This document shows, in pieces, positions 37,920 to 46,494 of a DNA stretch of 64,000 nt (position 1 is the first letter of the stretch; each line of letters begins with the position of its first letter). The notes under the pieces were generated by a model, which saw only the letters and a list, made by a program, of their open reading frames with translations, was not told the DNA's origin and did no database searches. Position numbers and translations under genes: made by a program. This DNA comes from Tranquillimonas rosea (GTDB lineage Bacteria > Pseudomonadota > Alphaproteobacteria > Rhodobacterales > Rhodobacteraceae). The DNA is taken from the NCBI RefSeq assembly GCF_900111315.1, contig NZ_FOGU01000009.1, positions 124,001 to 188,000 of the forward strand, written 5' to 3'.

Positions 37920-39323
37920 ATGCCGATCGACGTCGATCCGCTGCACCTGGCGCTGGGGGTCCTGGCGGCGCTGTTCCTTGTCGTGACCCTTGCGCTGGCC
38001 ATGCGGTCGGCCCGCCTGCGCGATGCGCGGGCCGAGCTGCATCGCCTCCGCCGGCAGTCCGAGGAACTGGCGACGCTCCGCGCCGAGGCGCGGCGGCTGC
38101 CGCAGCTCGAGGACGAGACCCGCAACCTGCGCGCGGAGCGCGACGAAGAGGGGCGGGCCCGCGCGGCGGCCGAGCAGGAGTTGCGTAGCGTCCGCGAGGC
38201 ACACGAGGCGCGGCTTGAAGAGCTGCGCGGCATGAAGAAGGACCTCGAGGACCGCTTTTCGTCATTGGCGAGCGGTGCGCTCAAGAACAATTCCGAGGCG
38301 TTCCTGGGGCTCGTGACCGAGCGCTTCGACAAGCACAAGAAGGACGCCGCGGACGACCTGGGCAAGCGTCAGGAGGCGATCCAGAACCTCGTGAAGCCGC
38401 TGAACGAAAAGCTCGGCACCTTCGACCAGCGCATCCAGGAGATCGAGAAGGCAAGGAACGAGGCCTACGGCGCGATCCAGGCGCAGGTGCAGGAACTGGC
38501 GAAGGGCCAGCAGAGCCTCGGAACCGAGACACGGCGGCTGGTGCAGGCGTTGCGCGCGCCCAAGACGCGCGGCCGCTGGGGCGAGATGCAGTTGCGCCAG
38601 GTGTTCGACATGGCCGGCATGGCCGAGCACGTCGATTACAGCCTCGAGGACACGATGAGCACCGACAGCGGCCTGCGCCGCCCCGACGCCATCGTGCGCA
38701 TTCCCGGCGGCAAGAGCATCGTCGTGGACGCCAAGACCCCGCTCGAGGCGTATCTCGACGCGATCGAGGCCGACACGCCCGATCTTCAGGCGCAGCAACT
38801 CAAGCGGCACGCCTCGCAGGTCCGCAGCCACGTGAAACAGCTGGCGTCGAAGGCCTACCAGGACCAGATCGCCGAGACGCCGGATTTCATCGTGATGTTC
38901 ATTCCCGGCGAGACCTTCGTGTCCGCCGCCGCCGAAGCCGATCCGGGGCTGATCGAGTACGCCTTCGAGAACAAGGTGCTGATCGCCACGCCGACGACGC
39001 TGATGGCGCTGGTCAAGGCCATCGCCTATGGCTGGCAGCAGGAGAGGATGGCCGAGAACGCCGCCGAGGTGCAGAAGGTCGCCAAGGAGCTCTACGAACG
39101 GCTCGCGGTGTTTGCCGGGCACCTCGACAAGGTGGGCAGCAGCCTGAAAAGCTCGACCGAGGCCTACAACAAGGCCATCGGCTCGCTCGAGACGCGGATT
39201 CTGCCCTCGGCCCGCAAGTTCGAACAGATGGGCGTCGTCAGTCAGCAGAAGACCATCGACGACCCAAAGGGCGTCGAGACGGAGCCGCGCAAGCTCACGG
39301 CGTCCGAGTTCGTCGGAGAGTAG
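37920..39323 (+). CDS. rmuC: DNA recombination protein RmuC
   Basis: 467 residues from the chosen ATG. An N-terminal membrane segment (LALGVLAALFLVVTLALAM) is followed by about 110 residues of Arg/Glu-rich coiled coil. The conserved core has RWGEMQLRQVFDMAGM, RRPDAIVRIPGGKSIVVDAK (PD-(D/E)XK-like Asp and Lys) and TPTTLMALVKAIAYGWQQE. RmuC limits recombination between short inverted repeats; it is a membrane-anchored putative nuclease. A GTG start at 37848 and an ATG at 37881 are possible but lengthen the protein without a conserved pattern. Confidence 0.9.
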   Translation: MPIDVDPLHLALGVLAALFLVVTLALAMRSARLRDARAELHRLRRQSEELATLRAEARRLPQLEDETRNLRAERDEEGRARAAAEQELRSVREAHEARLEELRGMKKDLEDRFSSLASGALKNNSEAFLGLVTERFDKHKKDAADDLGKRQEAIQNLVKPLNEKLGTFDQRIQEIEKARNEAYGAIQAQVQELAKGQQSLGTETRRLVQALRAPKTRGRWGEMQLRQVFDMAGMAEHVDYSLEDTMSTDSGLRRPDAIVRIPGGKSIVVDAKTPLEAYLDAIEADTPDLQAQQLKRHASQVRSHVKQLASKAYQDQIAETPDFIVMFIPGETFVSAAAEADPGLIEYAFENKVLIATPTTLMALVKAIAYGWQQERMAENAAEVQKVAKELYERLAVFAGHLDKVGSSLKSSTEAYNKAIGSLETRILPSARKFEQMGVVSQQKTIDDPKGVETEPRKLTASEFVGE

Positions 39324-39326
39324 TGG

Positions 39327-39977
39327 TCAGATCCGCAGGAAGGACTGCGCGATGCGTGGGATCATGCCCTTGAAGCGCAGCGGCGCGTCGGTGGCGGCGA
39401 GACAGATGCAGTCCTCGCCTTCTTCGGCGACGGGCGTGTGTTCGAGCTCTTCGTCCGCGACTTCGACGTCGCCGCGGGCGAAGCGGTCGGTTTCGTCCCG
39501 GAAGGCACCTTGCAGCACGAGCGTCAGCTCCATTCCCCTGTGCCCGTGATCCGGCACGGCCATGCCGGCCGGAATCCGCAGAAGTCGCACGCGCGCTTCA
39601 TTCGAGGTGGGCAGCAGCGCGTCGCGAACGCCGCCCCCGATGCTGCGCCAGGGCACGCTGTCCAGCCCGCCGCCGACATACGAGGTCAGCGGCGCGGGAA
39701 GGGTGCCGTCCCTTTCGGGCTGGTGCGTCGCGCGCGAGACCTCGGGGTCCTCGTCGATGCGGGCAAGCGTCGCTTGCAGCGCGCCGGGCGCCATCGCGCG
39801 GGGGGGCGAGGTGTCCAGGATCGCGCCACCCACGGCATCGAACGATCCTGCGCGGGCCCGGCACTCGTCGCAGAGCGACAGGTGCGTGGCGATCAGCACG
39901 TTGAAAGCCTCGGCAAGACTGCCGGCCGCATAGCCCATCAGCAGATCGTCGGGCAGGTGATGTCGGATCGTCTCCAT
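39327..39977 (-). CDS. chrR: ChrR-type zinc anti-sigma factor with cupin domain
   Basis: 216 residues. The N-terminal zinc anti-sigma domain has His6/7 and H32-x3-C36-x2-C39 in THLSLCDEC. The C-terminal cupin-like domain has H144, H146, E150 and H180, the same spacing as the cupin zinc ligands of R. sphaeroides ChrR (141, 143, 147, 177). There ChrR binds sigma-E and releases it in response to singlet oxygen. Here the conserved ligands and the adjacent sigma gene support the same job. It starts 9 bases after the rpoE stop, so they form one operon. Confidence 0.92.
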   Translation of the reverse strand: METIRHHLPDDLLMGYAAGSLAEAFNVLIATHLSLCDECRARAGSFDAVGGAILDTSPPRAMAPGALQATLARIDEDPEVSRATHQPERDGTLPAPLTSYVGGGLDSVPWRSIGGGVRDALLPTSNEARVRLLRIPAGMAVPDHGHRGMELTLVLQGAFRDETDRFARGDVEVADEELEHTPVAEEGEDCICLAATDAPLRFKGMIPRIAQSFLRI

Positions 39978-39986
39978 GTCGGTTCG

Positions 39987-40532
39987 TTAACCCATTTTGT
40001 GGCGCAATCTCTCCAGCGCCAGCCGTATCCTCGATTTGATCGTGCCCAGCGGCAGGCCCGTCTCGGCGGCGATCTCGCTGTGGGTGAGATCTGCGAAATA
40101 GGCGCGTTCGATCAGTTGCCTCTGCTTCTCGGGCAGGTCCGCCAACGCCGCGGCCAGCCGGTCCGAGTCCTGTTGCAGCGCGACCACGTCTTCCTGGTCC
40201 GGCTCGGCCTCGGGCCCCCAGGGAAGATCCTCGGGCTCGGGGCGGCGCTGCTTGCGCAGCGTGTCGATCCGACGGTTCCGCGCGATGGTGAAGATCCACG
40301 TCGCCGGGCTGGCGCGGCCGGGATCGTAGAGATGCGCCTTGTTCCAGAGCGTCGCCATGACGTCCTGGGCGCAATCCTCGGCCTGGGCCTCTGTCGCGCC
40401 GGAGCGCATGAGGAACGCTTTAACCCGCGGGGCGAAGTGTCCGAACACCTCGGCGAAGGCCTCCTGGTCCCGGTCATGTCGAATCCGCGACAGGTGCTCC
40501 GTCCAGTCGGCGTCGATCGTATCGGGCATCAT
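39987..40532 (-). CDS. rpoE: ECF sigma factor RpoE (ECF11-like, singlet-oxygen type)
   Basis: 181 residues. Region 2 has FAEVFGHFAPRVKAFLMRSGA, AEDCAQDVMATLWNKAHLY and ATWIFTIARNRRID; region 4 has LPEKQRQLIERAYFADLTHSEIA and LGTIKSRIRLALERLR with the helix-turn-helix. The sequence is close to the R. sphaeroides RpoE start KxxxDWTxHL. ATG at 40532 (or 40529) has GGAAGG upstream. The gene is preceded by a matching sigma-E promoter, implying autoregulation, and followed by its anti-sigma gene chrR. It probably also drives the divergent five-gene operon. Confidence 0.93.
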   Translation of the reverse strand: MMPDTIDADWTEHLSRIRHDRDQEAFAEVFGHFAPRVKAFLMRSGATEAQAEDCAQDVMATLWNKAHLYDPGRASPATWIFTIARNRRIDTLRKQRRPEPEDLPWGPEAEPDQEDVVALQQDSDRLAAALADLPEKQRQLIERAYFADLTHSEIAAETGLPLGTIKSRIRLALERLRHKMG

Positions 40533-40635
40533 GCGCCGCCTTCCGGCACGCGACGGCCGCGCCATGCGCAGTGACGCGGGGGGCGGCACCGGGGTTGCCG
40601 GGGCGAGAAGGATGTGGTCATCGCGCAACATGACA

Positions 40636-40665
40636 TCGTTACGCGGTATCCTCGCACATGGATCA
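40636..40665 (-). promoter_or_regulatory. sigma-E type promoter of rpoE-chrR
   Basis: On the minus strand: -35 TGATCC (40665-40660), 18-base spacer, -10 TAACGA (40641-40636). This matches the R. sphaeroides sigma-E promoter pattern (TGATCC, about 18 bases, TAA-rich -10). The predicted start lies near 40628, giving a leader of about 95 bases before rpoE. Confidence 0.8.
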
Positions 40666-40686
40666 CCGGAGCGTGCATTTTTGCAT

Positions 40687-40716
40687 TAATCCGTTTCCCG
40701 AACGCTAACGTAGCAG
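40687..40716 (+). promoter_or_regulatory. possible sigma-E-like promoter of the divergent operon
   Basis: TAATCC (40687-40692), 18-base spacer, TAGCAG (40711-40716), giving a start near 40723, 21 bases before the oxidase gene. The -35 differs from TGATCC at one base and the -10 fits poorly, so this is tentative. Confidence 0.4.
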
Positions 40717-40743
40717 AACGTAACGATCATAATAGGACCAGTC

Positions 40744-42042
40744 ATGCCATTCGAAACCGCCCGTGCCGCACGAAAGCGTATCGCCGTCATCGGAGGTGGC
40801 ATTTCGGGGCTCGGGGCCGCCCATGCGCTTTGTCCGGACCATGACGTCGTCCTGTTCGAGGCCGAGCCGCGGCTGGGCGGACACGCGCGCACCGTCCTGG
40901 CCGGCAAGCGGGGCGATCAGCCGGTCGATACCGGGTTCATCGTGTTCAACCGCGTGAACTATCCCAACATGGTGGCGCTGTTCGACGATCTCGACGTGCC
41001 CATCGCGCCGAGCGACATGAGCTTCGGCGCGTCGATCGGCGGCGGCTGGCTGGAATACGGTCTGCGCGATCTGCGCGCGATTCTGGCCCAACCGCGCAAC
41101 GCGGCGCGGCCGGCCTTCTGGGCGATGATCCGCGACATCCTGCGGTTCAATGCCCACGCGCTCGAGATGTCCGACGACACGGACATCACCATCGGCGCGT
41201 TTCTCGATCGGCTGGGCACGGGGGACTGGTTCCGCGACTATTACCTGCTGCCGCTGTCGGGCGCGATCTGGTCCACGCCGGCCAGCCGTATCCTTGACTT
41301 TCCGGCCCACGCGCTGATCCAGTTCTTTCACAATCACGCCCTGTTGCATCACACCGGACAGCATACCTGGTACACCGTCCAGGGTGGCTCGGTCGAATAC
41401 GTGCGGCGGTTGGCGGCGCGGCTGGCCTCGCGCGGGGTCGACCTGCGCACGGCCGCGCCGGTCCAGTCGGTGCGGCGCATCGGTCCGGGGATCGAGGTCA
41501 AGGCACGGGGCGGCACGGCAGAGGGGTTCGACGAAGTGGTATTCGCCACCCATTCCGACGACGCGCTTCGGCTGCTTGCCGACCCGACGCGGACCGAGCG
41601 CGATGCGCTCGGCGACGTGCGCTATCAGCCGAACCGTGCCATCCTGCATGCCGACGCGGCGATGATGCCCCGCCGGCGGGCTGCCTGGTCGTCGTGGAAC
41701 TATGCCGAGGCCGCCGACAAGGTGGAGGAACGTATCGACCTGACCTACTGGATGAACTCGCTGCAGCCGATCCCCAAGGACGATCCCCTGTTCGTGACCC
41801 TCAACACCACGCGCGAGATCGATCCGGCCTTGATCCACGACGAGGTCGAGTTCCGGCATCCCGTCTACGATCTGGCGGCGCTGCGGGCGCAGGAGACGAT
41901 CCGGCGCGCCAACGGGACCCACAACACCTGGTTCTGCGGGGCGTGGATGCGCAACGGCTTTCACGAGGACGGGCTGGCGAGCGCGCTCGACGTCGTCGAG
42001 GCGCTGAACCGGACCTCGCCGCTGGCGGTCGCGGCAGAGTGA
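40744..42042 (+). CDS. NAD(P)/FAD-dependent amine-oxidase-like flavoprotein
   Basis: 432 residues. The N-terminal FAD-binding site is IAVIGGGISGLGAAHAL followed by FEAEPRLGGHA. Later marks are DTGFIVFN, TWYTVQGGSVEYVRRLAARL and a C-terminal FCGAWMRNGFHEDGLASALDV that closes the flavin site. It is related to desaturase/amine-oxidase flavoproteins such as phytoene desaturase. Its family is found in the singlet-oxygen-induced cluster of R. sphaeroides and in clusters with cyclopropane/methylated fatty acid genes, so it probably acts on lipid acyl chains (inference). AGGA six bases upstream. First gene of a five-gene overlapping operon. Confidence 0.87.
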   Translation: MPFETARAARKRIAVIGGGISGLGAAHALCPDHDVVLFEAEPRLGGHARTVLAGKRGDQPVDTGFIVFNRVNYPNMVALFDDLDVPIAPSDMSFGASIGGGWLEYGLRDLRAILAQPRNAARPAFWAMIRDILRFNAHALEMSDDTDITIGAFLDRLGTGDWFRDYYLLPLSGAIWSTPASRILDFPAHALIQFFHNHALLHHTGQHTWYTVQGGSVEYVRRLAARLASRGVDLRTAAPVQSVRRIGPGIEVKARGGTAEGFDEVVFATHSDDALRLLADPTRTERDALGDVRYQPNRAILHADAAMMPRRRAAWSSWNYAEAADKVEERIDLTYWMNSLQPIPKDDPLFVTLNTTREIDPALIHDEVEFRHPVYDLAALRAQETIRRANGTHNTWFCGAWMRNGFHEDGLASALDVVEALNRTSPLAVAAE

Positions 42043-42803
42043 CCGGAACGCTCGACCATATCGCCGGAGAGACGTTCCACGGCCGCAAGGGCGCCGTGCA
42101 GAACGCCTTCCGCTATGGCGTGGATTACCTGTTGCTGGAGCCCGAGGCCAAGCTGCGCGAGCCGCCGCTGTTTTCCCGCAACCGCGCGGGCCTGACCTCG
42201 CTGCACGACGTCGATCACGGCGGGGTGCCGCGGCATGGCGCGGGGGCTGGGTGGGCGCGGCACGTGCTGGCAGCGCACGGTCTGTCGGACCTGACCGGCG
42301 GGCGGCTTCTGCTGCTCGCGCAGCCCCGCGTCCTGGGACACGTCTTCAACCCGGTGAGCTTCTGGCTGGCGCATGACGCCGATGGCGGTCTCCGGGCCGT
42401 GATCGCGGAGGTGAGCAATACCTTCGGCGATCGTCATTCCTATCTGTGCCACCACGCGGACGGGCGCGTGATCGAGCCCGGCGACCGGATGACGGCGGCG
42501 AAGATCTTTCACGTCTCGCCCTTCCAGCCCATCGGGGGGGGCTATGTCTTCCGCTTCGATATCGGGGACGACCGGATCGGCATCTGGATCGACTACACCA
42601 GCGAGGAGGGCGGGCTTTATGCCACGCTCACCGGCTGGCGGCAGCCCCTGACGGCCGGTCGCATCGTCGGGATGTGCCTGCGGCGCCCGTTCGGCTCGCG
42701 CCGCGTGCTGGGGCTGATCCACTGGCAGGCCCTGCGCCTGTGGTGGAAGGGCGCCCGGTACCGTGTCCGCCCCCTCCCGCCCGAGAACGACGTCAGCGGA
42801 TGA
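42039..42803 (+). CDS. DUF1365 domain protein
   Basis: 254 residues from a GTG start overlapping the previous stop (GTGA). It carries the DUF1365 signatures RKGAVQNAFRYGVDYL, LLAQPRVLGHVFNPVSFWL, EVSNTFGDRHSYL and KIFHVSPFQPIGGGYVFRF. The biochemical role is unproven; members nearly always sit with an amine-oxidase-like flavoprotein and often a cyclopropane-fatty-acid synthase relative, pointing to membrane lipid modification. The next gene starts within its stop codon (ATGA). Confidence 0.88.
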   Translation: MTGTLDHIAGETFHGRKGAVQNAFRYGVDYLLLEPEAKLREPPLFSRNRAGLTSLHDVDHGGVPRHGAGAGWARHVLAAHGLSDLTGGRLLLLAQPRVLGHVFNPVSFWLAHDADGGLRAVIAEVSNTFGDRHSYLCHHADGRVIEPGDRMTAAKIFHVSPFQPIGGGYVFRFDIGDDRIGIWIDYTSEEGGLYATLTGWRQPLTAGRIVGMCLRRPFGSRRVLGLIHWQALRLWWKGARYRVRPLPPENDVSG

Positions 42804-44038
42804 CCCGCGCGGCGGGTCTGCCCGGCTACGCCGTGTTCGGCGGCCTGCTCGCGAGCGCGGGGCTACCGATCTATATCCACGCGCCTAAGTTCTACGTCGA
42901 TGCCTACGGCGTGAGCCTGTCGGCCCTCGGCGCCGTCCTGTTCGTTCTGCGGCTGATCGACGTGGTGCAGGACCCGGCGCTGGGATGGCTGGCGCAGCGG
43001 GTGCAGCGGTTCCGGGCTCTTGCGGTCGCGATCGGCGCGGCGGTGATGGTGGTGTCGATGCTGGGGCTCTTCGCCGTGCCGCCGCCGCTGCCGCCGGCGG
43101 CGTGGTTCGCGCTGACGCTGACGGGTTTGTTCAGCGGGTTCAGCTTCCTGACGATCAACTTCTACGCCCAGGGCGTGCAGAAGGCCGCGGAAATGGGATC
43201 GGGCGGCCACACGCGCCTTGCCGCATGGCGCGAGACGGGGGCGCTGCTCGGCGTCTGCGCGGCGGCCGTGGCGCCGACATTGCTGGCGGGGGCACCGGGC
43301 GGGGCGTTCCTGTGGTTCGCGCTGGCCTTTGTCGTCGTGGCGGTGGTCTCGGTCCTTGCGATGCGAGGCGAGTGGCGGGGCGACGCGGTCCCGGAGGCGG
43401 GAGCGGGCGGCTTTGCCGTCGTGCTGCGGGATTCCACGGCCCGGCGCCTTCTGCTGATCGCCCTTGTCAACGCCACGCCGGTGGCCGTCACCTCGACCCT
43501 CTTCCTGTTCTTCGTGGAAAGCCGTCTTGCCGCGCCGGGATGGGAGGGGCCGCTGCTGGTGCTGTTCTTCCTGTCGGCCGCCGCGTCGGCGCCGGCCTGG
43601 GGCGCGCTGGCCCGGCGGTTCGGCCGCAAGAGCGTGCTGCTCGCCGGGATGGTCCTGGCAGTCGTGTCGTTCGGTTTTGCCGCGCGGCTCGGCGCGGGCG
43701 ACGTGGTGCCCTTCGCGGTGATCTGCGTCGCGTCGGGGGCGACCCTGGGGGCGGACATGACGCTCTTGCCGGCCATCTTCGCCGCCCGCATGGCCCGCGT
43801 GTCGCCGGATGCGGCACAGGCGTTCGGGCTGTGGTCCTTCGTCTCGAAAGTGACGCTGGCCATCGCCGCCGTAGCGCTGTTGCCGATTCTCGAAACGGCC
43901 GGTTTCGAATCAGGAACCGACAACCCGGACTCGGCGCTGAGAGTCCTCACGTGGCTCTACGCGCTGGTCCCGTGCGGCCTCAAATGCGTGGCAATCGCCC
44001 TGCTGATCGCAACGGACATCGAAAGCGAGGAGACATGA
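42800..44038 (+). CDS. MFS transporter (GPH/MelB-like)
   Basis: 412 residues with about 11-12 membrane segments. The first loop has RLIDVVQDPALGWLAQRV, resembling the R-x-x-D-x-x-x-D-P-x-x-G pattern of glycoside-pentoside-hexuronide:cation symporters (MFS_2). The central loop has LARRFGRKSVLL. The start overlaps the DUF1365 stop. Its substrate is unknown. In this operon it might move a lipid precursor or product rather than a sugar, but only co-occurrence supports that. Confidence 0.85.
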   Translation: MTRAAGLPGYAVFGGLLASAGLPIYIHAPKFYVDAYGVSLSALGAVLFVLRLIDVVQDPALGWLAQRVQRFRALAVAIGAAVMVVSMLGLFAVPPPLPPAAWFALTLTGLFSGFSFLTINFYAQGVQKAAEMGSGGHTRLAAWRETGALLGVCAAAVAPTLLAGAPGGAFLWFALAFVVVAVVSVLAMRGEWRGDAVPEAGAGGFAVVLRDSTARRLLLIALVNATPVAVTSTLFLFFVESRLAAPGWEGPLLVLFFLSAAASAPAWGALARRFGRKSVLLAGMVLAVVSFGFAARLGAGDVVPFAVICVASGATLGADMTLLPAIFAARMARVSPDAAQAFGLWSFVSKVTLAIAAVALLPILETAGFESGTDNPDSALRVLTWLYALVPCGLKCVAIALLIATDIESEET

Positions 44039-44601
44039 CCGGATTGCTCTATTTCGCACTCGGGATCGCGGTCGTGTGGTCGTTCTGGCTGGCGCGGCAC
44101 CGGATGCTGTCATTCCAGGCGCAGCGTGCCGCGGATTACGAGCATTTCGGGCCCGAATTCGTCCTGTCGCGGCACTTGGCGGGGGCGTTGGTGTGCCACG
44201 GCGTGATCTACGGTCCGTCGGGTCGGGTCGTGTCGCGGTTCGTCGCGGACATGACCGGCGAATGGACCGAGAGCGGCGGCGTCCTGCGCGAGTCCTTCCG
44301 GTTCGACAGCGGCGCGACGCAGGAACGGGCCTGGCATCTGACGCTGGCGCCCGACGGCACGATCCGCGCCGAGGCCGACGACATCGTCGGCCATGGCAGC
44401 GGCGCGATGGGCGGTCCGTGCGTGGGGCTCACCTATCGCATCAAACTGCCCGAGGATGCCGGTGGTCACACGCTCGACGTTGTCGACTGGATGCATCTCC
44501 TCGACAACGGCGTGATAATGAACCGCAGTCAGTTTAGGAAGTTCGGCGTGAAGGTCGCCGAGCTGGTTGCGACGATCGAAAGGAAGAGGGAAGCAGCATG
44601 A
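44035..44601 (+). CDS. DUF3833 family protein
   Basis: 188 residues. One N-terminal hydrophobic segment (LLYFALGIAVVWSFWLA) is followed by a beta-rich domain: FSRH-type start, VCHGVIYGPSGRVVSRF, ERAWHLTLAPDGTIRAEADDIVG and VVDWMHLLDNGVIMNRS. This matches DUF3833, unknown in function but regularly found with DUF1365 and the FAD oxidase. It is probably anchored in the inner membrane facing the periplasm (lipocalin-like barrel, inference). Start overlaps the MFS stop, and the SDR start overlaps its stop. Confidence 0.86.
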   Translation: MTGLLYFALGIAVVWSFWLARHRMLSFQAQRAADYEHFGPEFVLSRHLAGALVCHGVIYGPSGRVVSRFVADMTGEWTESGGVLRESFRFDSGATQERAWHLTLAPDGTIRAEADDIVGHGSGAMGGPCVGLTYRIKLPEDAGGHTLDVVDWMHLLDNGVIMNRSQFRKFGVKVAELVATIERKREAA

Positions 44602-45329
44602 GAGAGTGGCAGGGTAAGCGGTACTGGATCGTCGGGGCATCGGCCGGGCTCGGCGCCGCGGTCGCGCGAAAGCTCAGCAAGGTGGGGGCGCATCTCGTGC
44701 TGAGCGCCCGCGACGAGGACGATCTGAAATCCGTCGCCGCGGACCTGCCGGGCCGGGCCGAAATCGTGCCCTGCGACGTGCAGGACAACGACAGCGTGAA
44801 GCGCGCCACCGAGGCGGCGGGCGACATCGACGGCCTGATCTGGATGGGCGGCGCCTATTGGCCGCAGAAGGCGACCGAGTGGAACGCCGAGCAGGTCGAG
44901 ACAATGTTCGACGTCAACCTGACCGGGGCGGCGCGCGTGCTGGGACAGGTGGTGCCGAAATTCGTCGAGCGTGACCGCGGCCACATCGTCCTGACCGGCT
45001 CGCTGTCCGGGTTCCGCGGGCTGCCCGGCGCGACCGGTTACGGCGCCTCGAAGGCAGGGCTGATGTACCTTGCGGAAGGCATGTATGCCGATCTGCGCAA
45101 CACCGGCGTCGACGTGCAACTGGTCAATCCGGGCTTCGTCCGCACGCGCCTGACGGACAAGAACGACTTCAAGATGCCGTTCATCATGGACCCCGACCCC
45201 GCGGCGTCGATCATCTTCGAGCACATCAACGGCGACGGCTTCAAGCGGAACTTCCCCGCGCATTTCGGCGCGATGTTCCGTCTCAGCCAGTTCCTGCCCG
45301 ATGCGCTGTACTACCGGCTGGTGTCGTGA
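44598..45329 (+). CDS. short-chain dehydrogenase/reductase
   Basis: 243 residues of classical SDR. The cofactor site reads WIVGASAGLGAAVARKL, the catalytic Ser is in IVLTGSLSG, and Tyr/Lys are in YGASKAGL. The residues after the second strand (SARDEDD) favour NADP or NAD without clear choice. Last gene of the five-gene operon; it starts within the stop of the DUF3833 gene. In R. sphaeroides an SDR likewise belongs to the sigma-E cluster. The substrate is unknown. Confidence 0.9.
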   Translation: MREWQGKRYWIVGASAGLGAAVARKLSKVGAHLVLSARDEDDLKSVAADLPGRAEIVPCDVQDNDSVKRATEAAGDIDGLIWMGGAYWPQKATEWNAEQVETMFDVNLTGAARVLGQVVPKFVERDRGHIVLTGSLSGFRGLPGATGYGASKAGLMYLAEGMYADLRNTGVDVQLVNPGFVRTRLTDKNDFKMPFIMDPDPAASIIFEHINGDGFKRNFPAHFGAMFRLSQFLPDALYYRLVS

Positions 45330-45333
45330 CGCC

Positions 45334-46473
45334 TCACAGGCGGTCGAGCGTGGAGACATGCTGGGCTAGGGGTTCGATCTCGCCCAGGAACCGCTCGACC
45401 ATCTCGGTGTCGGACGGGGCGCCGTGCACGCCGGGCGTGAACTCGCCGTCCGCGGCCGCCTGCGCGGCGAGCGCCACGTGGGTCGAGACAAGCCGGGCCA
45501 TCGCGGACCCCTTGTCGTCGCCGCGGGCGTCCATGACGCAGGTCTTGTGCCAAACGACCGTCCCGTCGTGCGTTGCCGAGAGGTCAAGGTAGAGGACGAC
45601 CCGATCCGCCTCGTCCGCGGCATAGGCGTGCGCGGTGCCCAGCGTCTCGGCCATCTCGCGCAACCGCATCTCGCCCTCGGGCCCGTCGAGTGTCTCGATC
45701 TCGTGCAGGACCGGCTTCCAGGCCTCGGCCCAGCCGAGAGGGCGCAGGGTGCCGCGCACGATGTCGCGCACCCTGAGGTCGGGATGCAGCCTGTAATCCT
45801 CCAGCAGGGGCAGGGCGTTGCCCGCGGGATAGACCTCGAACTCTTCCGGCCGGGGCAGGGGCAGGGACGTCCGGGACATCGCCTGCCAGGGGCGTGGCGA
45901 CTGGTTGATCTCGAACGCACGCAGTGATTGCGCCGGGATCTGCAGGGCGCGCAGCATCTCCAACGGAGACCAACTGAACTTGTAGCGGTCGCCGCCCGGT
46001 GCGGTCGGAAAGCCGCCGCTGAAGCTGAAGAGAGACACCTCGTTCGCCGGGTCGAAGGCGTCCGAGGCGCGGTAGTCGGCCAGCATCCGGTGGGCCAGCA
46101 GGTGATCGATGCCGGGGGCGAGGCCGACCTCGTTGACCATCGCGACCTCGGCATTGTGGGCCAGATCGTCCAATCCGCGCATCTCGGCGGTGAGCTCGCC
46201 GGGCGACACGAAATGGGCGTACTGGTTCGCCGCCATGTCGGCCAGCGGGGCCTGCCATTCCGCGGGCAGCATCGAGACCACGACATCGCCCGCCTCGAGC
46301 ACGTTCTTGACCAGCGCGGGGTCGAACGTCTCGATCCGGTCGGTCAGGTCGCCGACGGCCGCGCGGGCGTGTTCCGGCGTGCGGTTCCAGACCGTGACGT
46401 CCAGCCCCTCGGACAGCAGGCGACGAAGGCCGGGCGTCGCGCTCAGGCCGGTGCCGCACCAGTGGATGGTCAT
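45334..46473 (-). CDS. saccharopine dehydrogenase-like protein (glutamate-forming type)
   Basis: 379 residues. The N-terminal Rossmann part starts MTIHWCGTGLSATPGLRRLL and continues LDVTVWNRTPEHARAAV; it then has FVSPGELTAEMRGLD and VNEVGLAPGIDHLLA, the saccharopine dehydrogenase signature (LYS9/Sacchrp_dh_NADP). This type splits saccharopine to glutamate and aminoadipate semialdehyde. It is paired with a lysine-forming saccharopine dehydrogenase gene 21 bases upstream. Convergent with the SDR, 4 bases apart. Confidence 0.85.
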   Translation of the reverse strand: MTIHWCGTGLSATPGLRRLLSEGLDVTVWNRTPEHARAAVGDLTDRIETFDPALVKNVLEAGDVVVSMLPAEWQAPLADMAANQYAHFVSPGELTAEMRGLDDLAHNAEVAMVNEVGLAPGIDHLLAHRMLADYRASDAFDPANEVSLFSFSGGFPTAPGGDRYKFSWSPLEMLRALQIPAQSLRAFEINQSPRPWQAMSRTSLPLPRPEEFEVYPAGNALPLLEDYRLHPDLRVRDIVRGTLRPLGWAEAWKPVLHEIETLDGPEGEMRLREMAETLGTAHAYAADEADRVVLYLDLSATHDGTVVWHKTCVMDARGDDKGSAMARLVSTHVALAAQAAADGEFTPGVHGAPSDTEMVERFLGEIEPLAQHVSTLDRL

Positions 46474-46494
46474 GGCGTGCCCTTTCCCCCTTTG

